A stretch of DNA of 64,000 nucleotides from Flammula alnicola (lineage: Eukaryota > Basidiomycota > Agaricomycetes > Agaricales > Strophariaceae). The notes under the pieces were generated by a model, which was given only the letters and a program-made list of their open reading frames with translations, was not told the DNA's origin and searched no databases. The stretch's first letter is position 1. Each line of letters begins with the position of its first letter. The stretch covers positions 62,001-126,000 of the forward strand of contig JADNRV010000006.1 of NCBI GenBank assembly GCA_015499995.1, in the 5' to 3' direction. The translations under genes were made by a program, and so were the position numbers. Of this stretch, positions 15,869 to 27,951 are shown piece after piece.

Positions 15869-17424
15869 ATGTCAGACGAATCCCGTATTCGTGTCCTCAG
15901 TCTCAATTGCTGGTCAGTTTTCTCTATGCAGGAATACATTTAACGCAGTAATAAAGCATTATAAAAGGGGCCTGAAGTATGTTTCGAAGAGCTTGAACGA
16001 GCGGATCGAAGCTATCGCAAACGAACTTGGAAATTCCAGCTACGATATCATTGCCCTCCAGGAAATATGGGTCTTTGCCCATTATGAACGTGTACAGCAG
16101 AGAGTCGCAGCGCGTCTTCCTCATTCCAAGTTCTTCTATAGGTGCGTATTTTTGTTGGATTTTGAAAGCCGGACTAAGATGTACTTTTTTTCGCCTCATT
16201 TTAGTGGTGCGCTAGGCTCCGGCCTCGCGATATTCAGCCGCTATCCTATCATATCCGCTGCGGTCCATCCATATTCCCTAAACGGAACACCTCTGGACGT
16301 TGCAGGAGGAGACTGGTTTGTAGGAAAGGCCGCTGCATACGTTGTCATTCTTCATCCTCTTCTAGGTCAAGTGCAGGTATTCAATACCCATGTGCGTCAA
16401 GCCTTCTTCTTTTAAGCTTTCTTGGCTCTGCAATGTTCACTGAGTATCTACCCCCCTCTTGCAGCTATTTGCTAAAGGTGGAGAAGATGGGCCAGAGCAC
16501 AACAGAGCTCATCGTCTCGTGAACGCATGGGAATTCGCCAAGCTCACACGGCAAGCCGCTGAACTAGGCAGGTATATCATCGCCGTATGTCGTTTCGTCT
16601 CCTTTTCTATTTCATCGTCTTTCTACCTTGCTAACTTGAATTATTTTATTTTGCCTTAGTTGGGTGATTTCAACAGCATCCCACCTACTTTACCCATGAC
16701 CGTCATCTTACAACATGCCGCTCTGAACGACTCCTGGGCAGTCACACATCCAGAAGTCAACGCTGCCCAAATATCCACTCCCATGGAAGCCATCCAGCGA
16801 CTTGGAATTACGGCCGACTCGCCCGTAAACAGCTGGTCAGCAGGTAAACTATACGCACGGGGTACATGGGGGAAACGTCTGGACTATGTGTTATATCGCC
16901 AACCTGACCGTCCAGGACAAGCGGTTCCCGTACTCAAAGCTGTCGAATCCAAGGTCGTGTTTACCGACCTTGTTGCAGGCCGGGCTTTTTCTCATTCTGA
17001 CCACTTCGGTCTCGAAGCCACCCTCGAAATAGTTCCCCAATCGCTCGACGATACCTCTCAAACTCCTCCTACCCAATCTGCAAGGAAAGAACTCTCAAGC
17101 GCTGCAACCGCAACGACTATCCAAGCACTAACATCGTGCTACCGCTTCTCGCGTGAGCGTTCTCGGAGAGAACTCATCGTCTTCGGTCTGTGCTTGCTCA
17201 TCCTCGTCGGAATCGTCATTGGCACTGCCTGGCTCCCCGAGTCCTGGATAAATCCTATTTTCATCCTATTCACGATATTCGTTGCATGGTTGGCAACAAC
17301 CATGCTTTACGAGGGGTTCATCTTCGGGAACTGGGAATGCAACGCCCTCATGAACGTTATAGAAGAGTTGGAGATCCATAGGAAGGGATTGGAGATCCTC
17401 AACGGACGCGAGTCGAGAGATTAG
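15869..17424 (+). CDS. ISC1: inositol phosphosphingolipid phospholipase C (neutral sphingomyelinase family)
   Basis: Cleaves the head group of inositol phosphosphingolipids to give ceramide, using Mg2+ in the endonuclease/exonuclease/phosphatase fold. The first exon 15869-15912 encodes MSDESRIRVLSLNCW and joins at 15968 to GLKYVSKSLNERI. The metal and catalytic landmarks follow: LQEIW (Glu), the segment FNTH, GDFNS with Asp and Asn, and the terminal SDHFGL dyad. Four short introns interrupt the first half, and the last exon is uninterrupted to 17424. Two hydrophobic helices near the C-terminus (LIVFGLCLLILVGIVIG and WINPIFILFTIFVAWLATTM) match the membrane anchor of Isc1. No frame breaks are seen. 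The product should sit in ER or mitochondrial membranes. Confidence 0.92.
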
Positions 17425-17913
17425 TCGTCATATAATGCATAACATCATCACTTACGCATACACGTATTTATTTTGCACGACTGTCTCAAAGCTACCATTT
17501 GGCATTCACAAGATACCCAAATTTATTGATTACTCCGTGTATGTTCGCTTTTAAATAATATAGTTGTACATACTACAAGAAGAGTTAAAGTATGCAAAGC
17601 AGTACGAATTTCGTGTCAATGAGCATGCAGATAGTACATAGGGTGAATAGTGGAGGGGAATAGGAGAGGGATGAGAATAACGATGAAATGAGGTATGGGC
17701 GATGATGATGATAATGCATAGTTAGTTATGCGTACTAGCTTGTCTGCAGTTCAAAGCCAGGGTTTGAAAAACTAAATCAAGATCAGTCATGCAAGAGAAT
17801 ACAGTTGAAAGAAAATATTTCCTAGAGAAAGCTGAAAAAAAAAATCTTCTCCCCTTTATTTTGCCGAGAGAAGATGCTAGCCGAGAATCTCCGCAATCTC
17901 AAGTCGTCATGTG
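17425..17913. other. convergent intergenic region
   Basis: AT-rich 3' flanks of ISC1 (plus) and of the alpha/beta hydrolase (minus), including simple GATGATGATGATAATG sequence near 17700. Nothing else was recognised. Confidence 0.5.
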
Positions 17914-20702
17914 TCACCGAGTTTGTGAAGACGCTGCAAGGACACTGACCACCACCGTCTTGTTCGCAGGACCCAGTCGTGTGTACTCGTCAACGAGTGT
18001 CTCAACATCTCCTAGGGCATAATTCGGACTTGACGATGATGGCGTCTCCTCTGAGCTTGGATTCTTCACACCGCCTTCAGACATCCACAAAGCAGCTGCA
18101 TTCTTGCCCCTCTTACTAGTCATCGCCAGTGCAGAGGACATCCTTCGTTTCCTCCTTACAGAAGGCGACGGAAGGAACACCTGCTGCATAGCGGTTGGCA
18201 CGGTCAAACGAGGCTCGGGAGAATCGATTGTCGTCGAATGCGAACGAGAATAGGGTTTCGGGGAAGGTGTGAACAGGTTGAAGGCGAAGCGGTGGCTGGG
18301 AGAGTTCGGCACTGAATCTTGGGAAGGAAATGTAGAGGAGCGCAAAGGGCTTGTGTGCAGATGCACATCGCTGTGATTATGGTGGAATTGAAGCGTAAAC
18401 CCAGATAGAGAGCTCGTCGACTGAATTCTTCTCGGATTCACTCTAGCCGGAGTCGACATTGCAACAGGCGACATTGGGGGCCTAAACGAGGACGCCGATT
18501 TTATGGATGAACACGAAGATTCGGACGACAAAACGGGGGCAATAAGAGGCGGCGGCGGCACTGGGGCAGCATGATGCGGCATCGGCGAATAAAGTGGGGG
18601 AGATAGATGCAGATGTGGAATGTCCTCAAAATCGATGTCCTCGACGAGCTCCAAGTCTCCTTTCCCCGTTCTTCTCGAGCTGCCCTCCCATTGTGAAGCA
18701 CTTTCTTGTTGTTTTGGAGGCCAAACAGGTGACCGCACCCAGCTTGGTCCAGCATCACTGTCTTTGCCTATATCAATCTTATCGCCGGCACTAACACCGC
18801 TTCCCTTCCTAGCTGTTCCACTCTCCGTGGATGCCCCCCTATCCTTGCCAAACTCCTGCTTCTTGTCGTAGGACGCAGGAGCCTCAACACCATCGCCTCC
18901 CACGACAACTGAGCGGTCGGTCTCTATTTCGCGCTCCATCCCACGCTCAGCGATGGCCGCGAGAAGCTGTGGTGAACGGCTCTGGTATTGCGGCAAAATA
19001 TATCGCACGAACTCCTGCATAGACTCGAAGGATCGGCGCGAAGCTTCCAGGAATGGATAGGCTTGAAAGACATGGATCTGCCGAGGAAACGTCAATCCGA
19101 GGCGAGGAATGATACCAATTACGGAACTCACAGCATCTTCGTACAGTTCGTGCATCACCTGCACACCGGCCAACGTAGCCTTATGGGCCAACAACGTAAT
19201 CTCATCTCGCAGCACTTCAGCGTCGCCAGCTTGAACCAATAACGGTGGCAGACCCTTGAAGTCTCCAAATAGCGGACTTGCGTAAGGATGGGTGAGGTAT
19301 CGTTCTGTGTGCTCGCCGAGGTAAAGTGCGATCGGATTCATGTGATTGTCTGCAGTTGGGAAGGGAACAACGTCGTATTGGGCATTCGAGTCCCAGGACT
19401 CGCAGCTCATTGTGAGATCTACACGAATACCTCCGTGAGTACCCATCCTAGGATACTTGATGAAAAAATTATACTCACCAACCCACGGCGACATAAGGAT
19501 AGCCCCTGAAGGCAGCGCATATCCATTATCACGGAGATACATCAGTAAGGCCAGCGAGAGTCCACCACCAGCACTGTCTCCACAGATAATAATATTCTCC
19601 GGAGGTATGTGAAGGTCTTCAACGAGTCGCAAATATGCACTAACGACATCGTGCAGAGGACCAGGGAAACACGTTTCGGGTGCTAGACGGTAATCCACGG
19701 CTATTTTGAGAGAAAAGTTGGATGAAAATAATCAGTCATTCGAACCGATGGGGATGTCACAAGATGAGGTGAGCATACCGAAAACGCGAGAGTCGGTATA
19801 TTTGGCAAGCGGTATGGAAATAATTCGCTGTGCAGCTGCACTTGACAGATAGTATGCACCTGGTGGTCGGACGGCCGCTCGGTCATTAGTATCCCTCTTT
19901 CCAACAAGATCATAACTTTGGGGAAAGCTGCTCACCGCCGTGGATGTAGAGAATGACACGCTCCTTTCTCTTCGGAGAACCCATTGGGGCGGTGGGTGAA
20001 GTCCCATTGGATTGGTTAAGTGCTGGATCCGATTTGTTGGCAGCCTTCCATTCTGTCTGCATTCGCTGCCAGGTCTTCCGGCCAACAACCCATTCGCCGC
20101 AGAGTTCACGCGTGCCAGTCTCCTTTGCATCGAACTCTGCGAGGATACCACGCAAGTTGCGTTTAATGACGCGAAATGTTACAGGAGACACGAGCGCATC
20201 TGAAGGAGTGGTACAAGCCCACCGATGCTCATGAGCATGCGTATAGTTCCCTAATATCCACGATTCGGTCAGAAGGCTATTCGGCCGTGATGGAGGCAAT
20301 CCGACTGTCTTACGATGTCAACAAGAGAACTGTGGCGCTCTGCTCCGCGTATTAGGCTTGTGACGATCGTCATTTCGATGCCCCAAGATTTACGACGTGG
20401 CCCCCAAATATGATGCGAGAGGACATCGGAGGTGACCTCGGTCGCTGTGAAATGCTTTTTGAGCTGAAGAGACGAGTACGACGAGCACTGAGATAACCTT
20501 TAGCTGCGACGATGACACCGAACTTCCAATAGTCCCAGAGACGCAGGGGCCGTCGCGGTTGCAGCTTGAGCTTGGGGTCTACACGAGCGGAAGGCGGAGG
20601 AGATCCGGTTTCATAGTGGAGGAGAGATTGAGCAGGCGAGCGTTGTGTAGGCTGCTCTTCGGGAGTCTGGAGGCGCTTTGGAGTAAAGAACCAGGGCGAC
20701 AT
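17914..20702 (-). CDS. HSL-family alpha/beta hydrolase (esterase/lipase) with long disordered C-terminus
   Basis: The N-terminus (MSPWFFTPKRLQ) leads into a conserved fungal pre-domain (WDYWKFGVIVAAKGYLSA, then WGPRRKSWGIEMTIVTS). The hydrolase core shows the oxyanion HGG in ILYIHGG, DYRLAPE, the nucleophile elbow GDSAGGGLSLALL, the acid region QAGDAEVLRDE, and the catalytic His in HVFQAY, with short introns between. After about residue 490 comes a tail of roughly 300 residues rich in Ser, Pro and Arg, unusual for the family but open to the stop at 17914. Two frame breaks by one base occur in conserved segments, near 20467 (within CTCTTCAG on the minus strand) and near 20207 (GGLVPLPSDALV). 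The intron 20313-20251 is supported by phase. The substrate is unknown; relatives hydrolyse acyl esters. Confidence 0.85.
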
Positions 20703-20868
20703 GCATGCAAGGAGTAGGTAGAGAGAAAGAATAAATAAAAAAGAGGACTAGTACATGACACCGGACAGAGAGTTTCAGGATTATGGAACACGGCACCTTC
20801 ACAACTGATCGAGCCCGAATCGGAAAGTCAGCTGATCTACCCCGCATGCCCCGCAACGTCATTTTTTT

Positions 20869-22738
<1,870 letters not shown>

Positions 22739-23315
22739 GTCCAAGTTTCGCGATGTTTAAGGCAGAGTTATACCAAGAGAATATGTCGAAGCTAGATGCA
22801 TATGAAACGTTTAGCATCGTCTTGAGGAGAGGGAAGATTGTTCAGACTCACTACTGAAACGAATTCGCTCAAGTATCGCGTTCGGTCAACGTTCGGCGAT
22901 AGAGCCCTTGCGCCTTTACGCAATTATACACAAGATCGAAAGGCGGAGTGGATTTTATAGAATCCGACAGCGAGACGTACAAGTTGGTATGTCCACTGAC
23001 CTGCCAGTGGTGGATGTCGATAGAAATATAGATGCCAAATGAAATGCAGCTGCCTGCAGCGAGGATCACAGCTAAGTATATATAAGCATACACGTGATGT
23101 GCCTCATCTCATCACGATCCGGGTCGGTCCGACAGAGTCAAGTGGGCCGGCAACTGCCGGACAGCCAATTACATGCCGTTGATTACTAAGTAGGAGTGGA
23201 AAGGCTGAAGAAAAACAGAGGATTGAAAACGTAAGTATTGTAAAATGAAAAGGGAACTCTCTGGCATATATTTGTTAACTTGTACTACATAGAATTATTG
23301 AAAGATATTCAAAAC
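22739..23315. other. intergenic, no gene recognised
   Basis: 5' flank of the MAP2 gene. Scattered short open frames only, with no domain or repeat recognised up to the transposon end at 23316. Confidence 0.5.
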
Positions 23316-23317
23316 TA

Positions 23318-23343
23318 CAGTATTAGACGGGTAGTTTGTACAC
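23318..23343 (+). repeat. left terminal inverted repeat of the MITE
   Basis: CAGTATTAGACGGGTAGTTT followed by GTACAC matches, in inverted orientation, 23939-23964. Confidence 0.85.
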
Positions 23344-23938
23344 CAAAAAATGTTGGCCAATTTTTCATTACCCAGATGTCCATTAATTTCGAATCTTTTG
23401 ACATAATAATATAGGTATACATGTCTAATTTTCGTATGTCAAATCTAATGTTGAGAGGTGAAGCGGTTGTTGCTGAAATCGCGACGCAAGCTGAAAATTG
23501 GTTTTTGGGCCATTTCTAATTACTTTGTACACCGGCATTTTAATACATGCCGATCACATGTCGTTAACGTCATGTGCAATGCCATCACATCTCGGCATCT
23601 CCCTTTCCCCCCTCTTCCAAAGGTTTTTCGCCAATTGCTCATCGAGCTCTTATCCGATTTACAATCTCCTTTGTGCATAGTGTGTATTTAGGATGGTTCC
23701 AATGTATTCTGCAAAAAAATCCATATTTCTTTCGTCATCACTATTCAGGAGGTAAAATACATTTTCTGAGAAATTGTCCAATTTGGGTATTCCAGGCACC
23801 GAAAATGCCCAACGCACTTTCTACCCATCTTTTCGTCAGTTTACCATACCTATAGGATGTTATCATATGTAGAAAGCTCATTATTATTTTAGGGATGCAC
23901 ACTGGGTCTGAAAAACCCAACTGTACAAAGGACCCATC

Positions 23939-23964
23939 GTGTACAAAGTACCCGTCTAATACTG
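23939..23964 (-). repeat. right terminal inverted repeat of the MITE
   Basis: Its reverse complement starts CAGTATTAGACGGGTACTTT and continues GTACAC, matching the left end with one difference. Confidence 0.85.
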
Positions 23965-24254
23965 TAGCATTTCCATCGCAACAAGATTTTAAATTTGTGT
24001 GGCGCACCAATTGGTAGGACACCTACTAACTGGAAGATTTGAATATCATATGTACAACTTTATTGGATTATACTCGTATAAGTATTACTCGTAGAGACCT
24101 AAAGAGAGTCAAACTTATATATAACTATAGAAGAGACACGAAAAGCAAGAGAGAATCGAAAACGAAGGCCGGACAGACAGACAGCGATAACATGGGAATA
24201 ACAGCGACTGGCAGACAGGACGAGTGAAAATAAGGACTAAAGACGAAGGGGCGT

Positions 24255-26555
24255 CTAAGCATCCCCTAATCTCTCCGCATAGACCTTCCATATCATCCCT
24301 CCGACTTCTCCGACTTCAATAATATTCGACCCAATTGGCATGTAAACATTCCACTCGCCAGGCGTGTCAGGCTGATCTTTAACCGCAAAGTTATTAAGCT
24401 TCAGCTGGACCTCGCCAATCTTGTTCGCCGGTTTCCTCTTGACCACTTTCGCTGCCTTGGCCACAGCGGCAGCCTGTGCAACCTTTGCAGCGATAGTCGC
24501 AGCTTTAGGAGGCCGTCCACGTCCTCGACCTTTGCCTTTCTTCCGTCCATTCTTGGGAGATGACGGCGCGCCCGACTCAATGTCGACGTCCATATCGGCG
24601 TCGTCTTCTTCCTCCTGTTTCTCAGCATCTTCCTCATCCGCGCTGCTGTCATCATCTTCGTCGCCCATGAAGGTGATGTTGCTTATGATCACGCTTGTTT
24701 CTCCCGGTCCCAGCCGCATAGCCCAGCTCTTGACTCCGTCACGATGATCCAAACTCAAAGCCCGTCCCTTCGGCTGTATTCGGAGATTTATTGACTTCAG
24801 CTGATGACTCGGAGGAAGCGCAATGGGGGCGGGGGATTGTGAAGTGGAATGCAAATTCAACGCATGGAAGATGGGAGGGGTTGCTGAGGTGGGGGTAGGG
24901 GTAGGTACAGCTGCTGGAGGCACATAAGGCGTGCGAGGATAATGTGAAGGGGTCGCATTGATGAACGAGACTGTCGGAACAGGTGGCTGGGGGGTCGCTG
25001 CCTTGGCTTTCGCTTGTACTTGCGGCTTCGTAGCTTTGGGTGCTGGAATTGCTGGAATTGCTTGTTGTGTCGGGGGCGCCGGGTTTAGCGCAGGAACAGA
25101 TGGTACAGGAATGAGAGGGGCAGGCGTCGGTGCTTTTGGCGCGGCTTTTGTGGAAGTGGCTTGGTGAGCAGCTGGTACACGTAGAAGAAGCGAAGAAGTT
25201 GACGCTTGTTCCTGCTTTGGCGCCTGTTGGGTTGAACCGGACGCCGTGGGCTGCGCCGCATGAGGAGGTCTAATCTTGATCTTATTCGAGAGTTTGGCAT
25301 ACTCCGGAAGAGAGTGAGGGGGTGGCATGTCTGACATGAGCTGGCGGAAATAATCCTACGAATATAACGAATTAGCATCACGAGGCGGTCGCGGGTGGAA
25401 AGGCTATACCCTAAGGGTTACTGCATCATTCCAGATGGGTGTGTTATCCTGGTTGAAAGCCAGTGCATTGGAGAACACGAGCTCCACATCTGCAGCAAAT
25501 TCGGCGGAGGAGTGGTACTCCTTGCGCTTGATATGTTTCTACATAGATGATGAGATGAGAGATGCAGAAGATAAAACAAGAGGAGAGCGGACATAGATAG
25601 CGTCAAGGCACTGGGGTTTCTTTATTTCCTTGTAGTAAATCGGCCATTCCTTCTTCGATGGTAGAATCATAAATTCATCGGATAAAACGCGGCCCCTTAG
25701 TTTACGAAGGTTGAGGATATAGTACTATGCATGGATGGACGAGAGAACGTACGTTGAGTCCTTTTTCGAGGTCAGTCTCTCGAGCCTTGTCTTCATCAAG
25801 CGATTAAGAGTCGGTGGCTTCGGTTTGCCATTCTCCTCATCCTCGTCGCTGGGTACCATCTTATGATATGTCTTGTTGACCAATTTCTACAACAATGAAG
25901 AGGGAATGAGATGAGAGTTTTCAAAGACCCATGAAAGATGGCCAAGGTAGGCCAAGGTTGCGCAGAACGTACCATGAGTTCCTTCGCATCTTGGAAGATG
26001 ATGCTCTCTGTCTGGTTATACTGTCTCGCATTCGCAAAGAGGAGCTCGAAGTCGCTTTTCACGGCCTCGAGAGATGGATAATCGCTGTGGTCCAATTTCT
26101 TCTTGATGTCATCGAGTGCAATCGGTTGTTTGATGAGCGCATAGTAGTCCGGATATTGTCGCTTTGAAGGTTTGCGCAGAAAGACGGTCGAAAGGATTCT
26201 GCCTCTGTAGAGATTGAAGAAAAGAGGAAAAAAGTGAAAGTGATGGTTTATGTCAGAAGAGAGCGTGAACGTAGGAAAGAAACGGGGTGCCAAAAGGAAA
26301 AGAGGAGATCCAATAAGGCAGGATGTGCAACTTCACTCACTCCTTGTTCACTGCATCCTTCACCGTGGTCCACAACTTTAACCCTTGCTCTTTAACCTGC
26401 TCAGGACTAAACCTGCCACCGTTCGCCTTGGTGGGCTCGATGGGGTCCGACATCGTCACATCTACGTCCGACGAAGACCCTTCCCGGCGCCGTTTATGCC
26501 TTGATCCTTCACTATCCCCTATCCCATTCAGGTTTCCGTGCTCTCGCTTCGACAT
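24255..26555 (-). CDS. Rsc4-like tandem bromodomain subunit of an RSC-type chromatin remodeller
   Basis: The start at 26555 (MSKREHGNLNG) is followed by an acidic/basic linker. The first bromodomain is FLRKPSKRQYPDYYALIKQPIALDDIKKKL...NARQYNQTESII. The second is degenerate in length but clear: around LPSKKEWPIYYKEIKKPQCLDAI and FSNALAFNQDNTPIWNDAV. A Pro/Ala/Gln-rich linker follows, then a conserved C-terminal domain (LNLRIQPKGRALSLDHRDGV, VNVYMPIGSNIIEVGEV) ending at 24255. An acidic stretch and an AT-hook-like GRGRGRPPK precede the end. Two bromodomains plus this C-terminal region match yeast Rsc4, which reads acetylated histone H3. Several short introns lie in the bromodomain half. The orthology call is from architecture. 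Confidence 0.82.
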
Positions 26556-27951
26556 TCTGCGGAAATTTGGCTCTCTGTAATTTCGAACGCTATGGGTTAA
26601 ACAGACAAGAAAAGCAGATATCCGGTGTGGCAATGGCAAAAATGACTGGAGTGCTACAGTATGCACTGGCAGAACCCTGGCGTTAACGGACCATGTCACG
26701 TGATATAACGCGTTGATCGTTGTGGCCCCGATTCGCTTTGTGTATGTCTGTGTACGCGCGTCCATCTCCGAAATTCCATGAACGAAACTTCAAGTAGTGC
26801 AGGGTTTGTTATGATAATGTTAATAACACGGAATATATAACATATATTTAACATGTTATTAACATATTTCACATGGAGGGGTCAAAAAGTCGATGTTATA
26901 TATTGTTGCGAGCGCAGCGAGCAATCATTCTCTAAGGGCAGAACCGGGATGTAAACAAATACAAATTCTTGACACTTTTCTGTTTGGCGGGGAAAACGTT
27001 AAATCGTGAATACCAGAGTCAATACTCGGTATTTTTGCTTGAGATTCTGATATTAGATGTGAAATGCACTGGCATGTATCATTATGCAAAAAGAACTTTG
27101 GATTTTGGACTTTTAGTATGCTTTTTAGTATGTACAAGTTGATCCCGGTTGCACCCATGGACGCGTCGGCCTTTTCAAACGAAAACTCGTGATGTACAAT
27201 TGAGTCACGCACTAGGATGGCGAAGCGAGCCTTGCGCAGGTCTGCGGATACCTAGTTAAATATTCCTCAGAGCCTATCCAATGCCTTGCCAATGCTCGGT
27301 CGGCATGAATAATTTCACGCTTTGTAAGCAGTTTTTTCGCGATGTACACCCACAACGATAAGATAAGGTAGATCTTTTCAGTTTTTGAATTTTTTGGCTT
27401 TATTGGGCATAGTCAAAGTGAAAATTTTCTTTCCAGAATCCATCGAGGATGCTCAATGCTCCCGTAGAGTCAAGAATCCTCCTTGCTCGACGTTTACTCA
27501 AAATTCATTCATTCTGTCGACGTCGTGTCAGTTCCTGCACAGGAAACTGCGGGGCTGCCTGTATGCAAGGGCAAACTGGGCGACTGGAACGTCGACAGCT
27601 TCTTGAGCGGCTTGTAGGGTTTCTAACGTGTTATTAACATGTTAAATATCCATTTTCATGTTATTAACTTTGCGAGAAACTCGATTATGTAATAGCTATG
27701 ACGTAGTTATATAACTGTTAATAACATGAATATTTAACATAACATGAGGTCCCGATATTTTATCACATATATCACACGGCGAAATAATATCTAACCCTGC
27801 CCCAAACGAAAGCTGGCTCGCACTCGCTGAGAACAATATTGCATACAATTGCGTACAAACAGGATATTACGGGGATACAAAAAAAATCTATAGCGGACGT
27901 CTATGCAACCACGCTCGAGAGGAAGTCGCGCATCTAACAGCATCCATGTTA
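26556..27951. repeat. AT-rich zone with clustered GTTAATAAC/GTTATTAAC motifs, possible degenerate element
   Basis: No gene is recognised. The left side has GTTAATAACA at 26819-26828 facing TGTTATTAAC at 26854-26863. The right side, about 0.8 kb away, has GTTATTAACA at 27630-27639, GTTATTAAC at 27660-27668 and GTTAATAACA at 27717-27726. Just inside and outside are partly inverted sequences, ATATTGTTGCGAGCGCAGCGAG (about 26897) and CTCGCACTCGCTGAGAACAATATT (about 27815). This could be a decayed transposon with complex ends, or an AT-rich spacer. Clean borders and target duplications were not found. Confidence 0.4.

Larger units (their letters stand above)
23316..23966. mobile_element. non-autonomous DNA transposon (MITE-like), Tc1/mariner/pogo-type ends
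   Basis: A 647 bp AT-rich element (23318-23964) begins CAGTATTAGACGGGTAG and ends with its inverted copy CTACTTTGTACAC-type sequence: the right end reads GTACCCGTCTAATACTG. The inverted repeats are about 26 bp, with one mismatch visible (G/C at position 17). Both sides are flanked by TA (23316-23317 and 23965-23966), the target duplication of the Tc1/mariner superfamily, and the CAGT terminus fits the pogo branch. No transposase-like open frame is inside, only fragments of 60-90 codons, so the element would need a helper elsewhere in the genome. Confidence 0.8.

Noticed and set aside
23458..23855. transposase inside the terminal-repeat element
   Set aside because: The open frames are short, overlapping and lack DDE-type motifs; the element is too small for a transposase.
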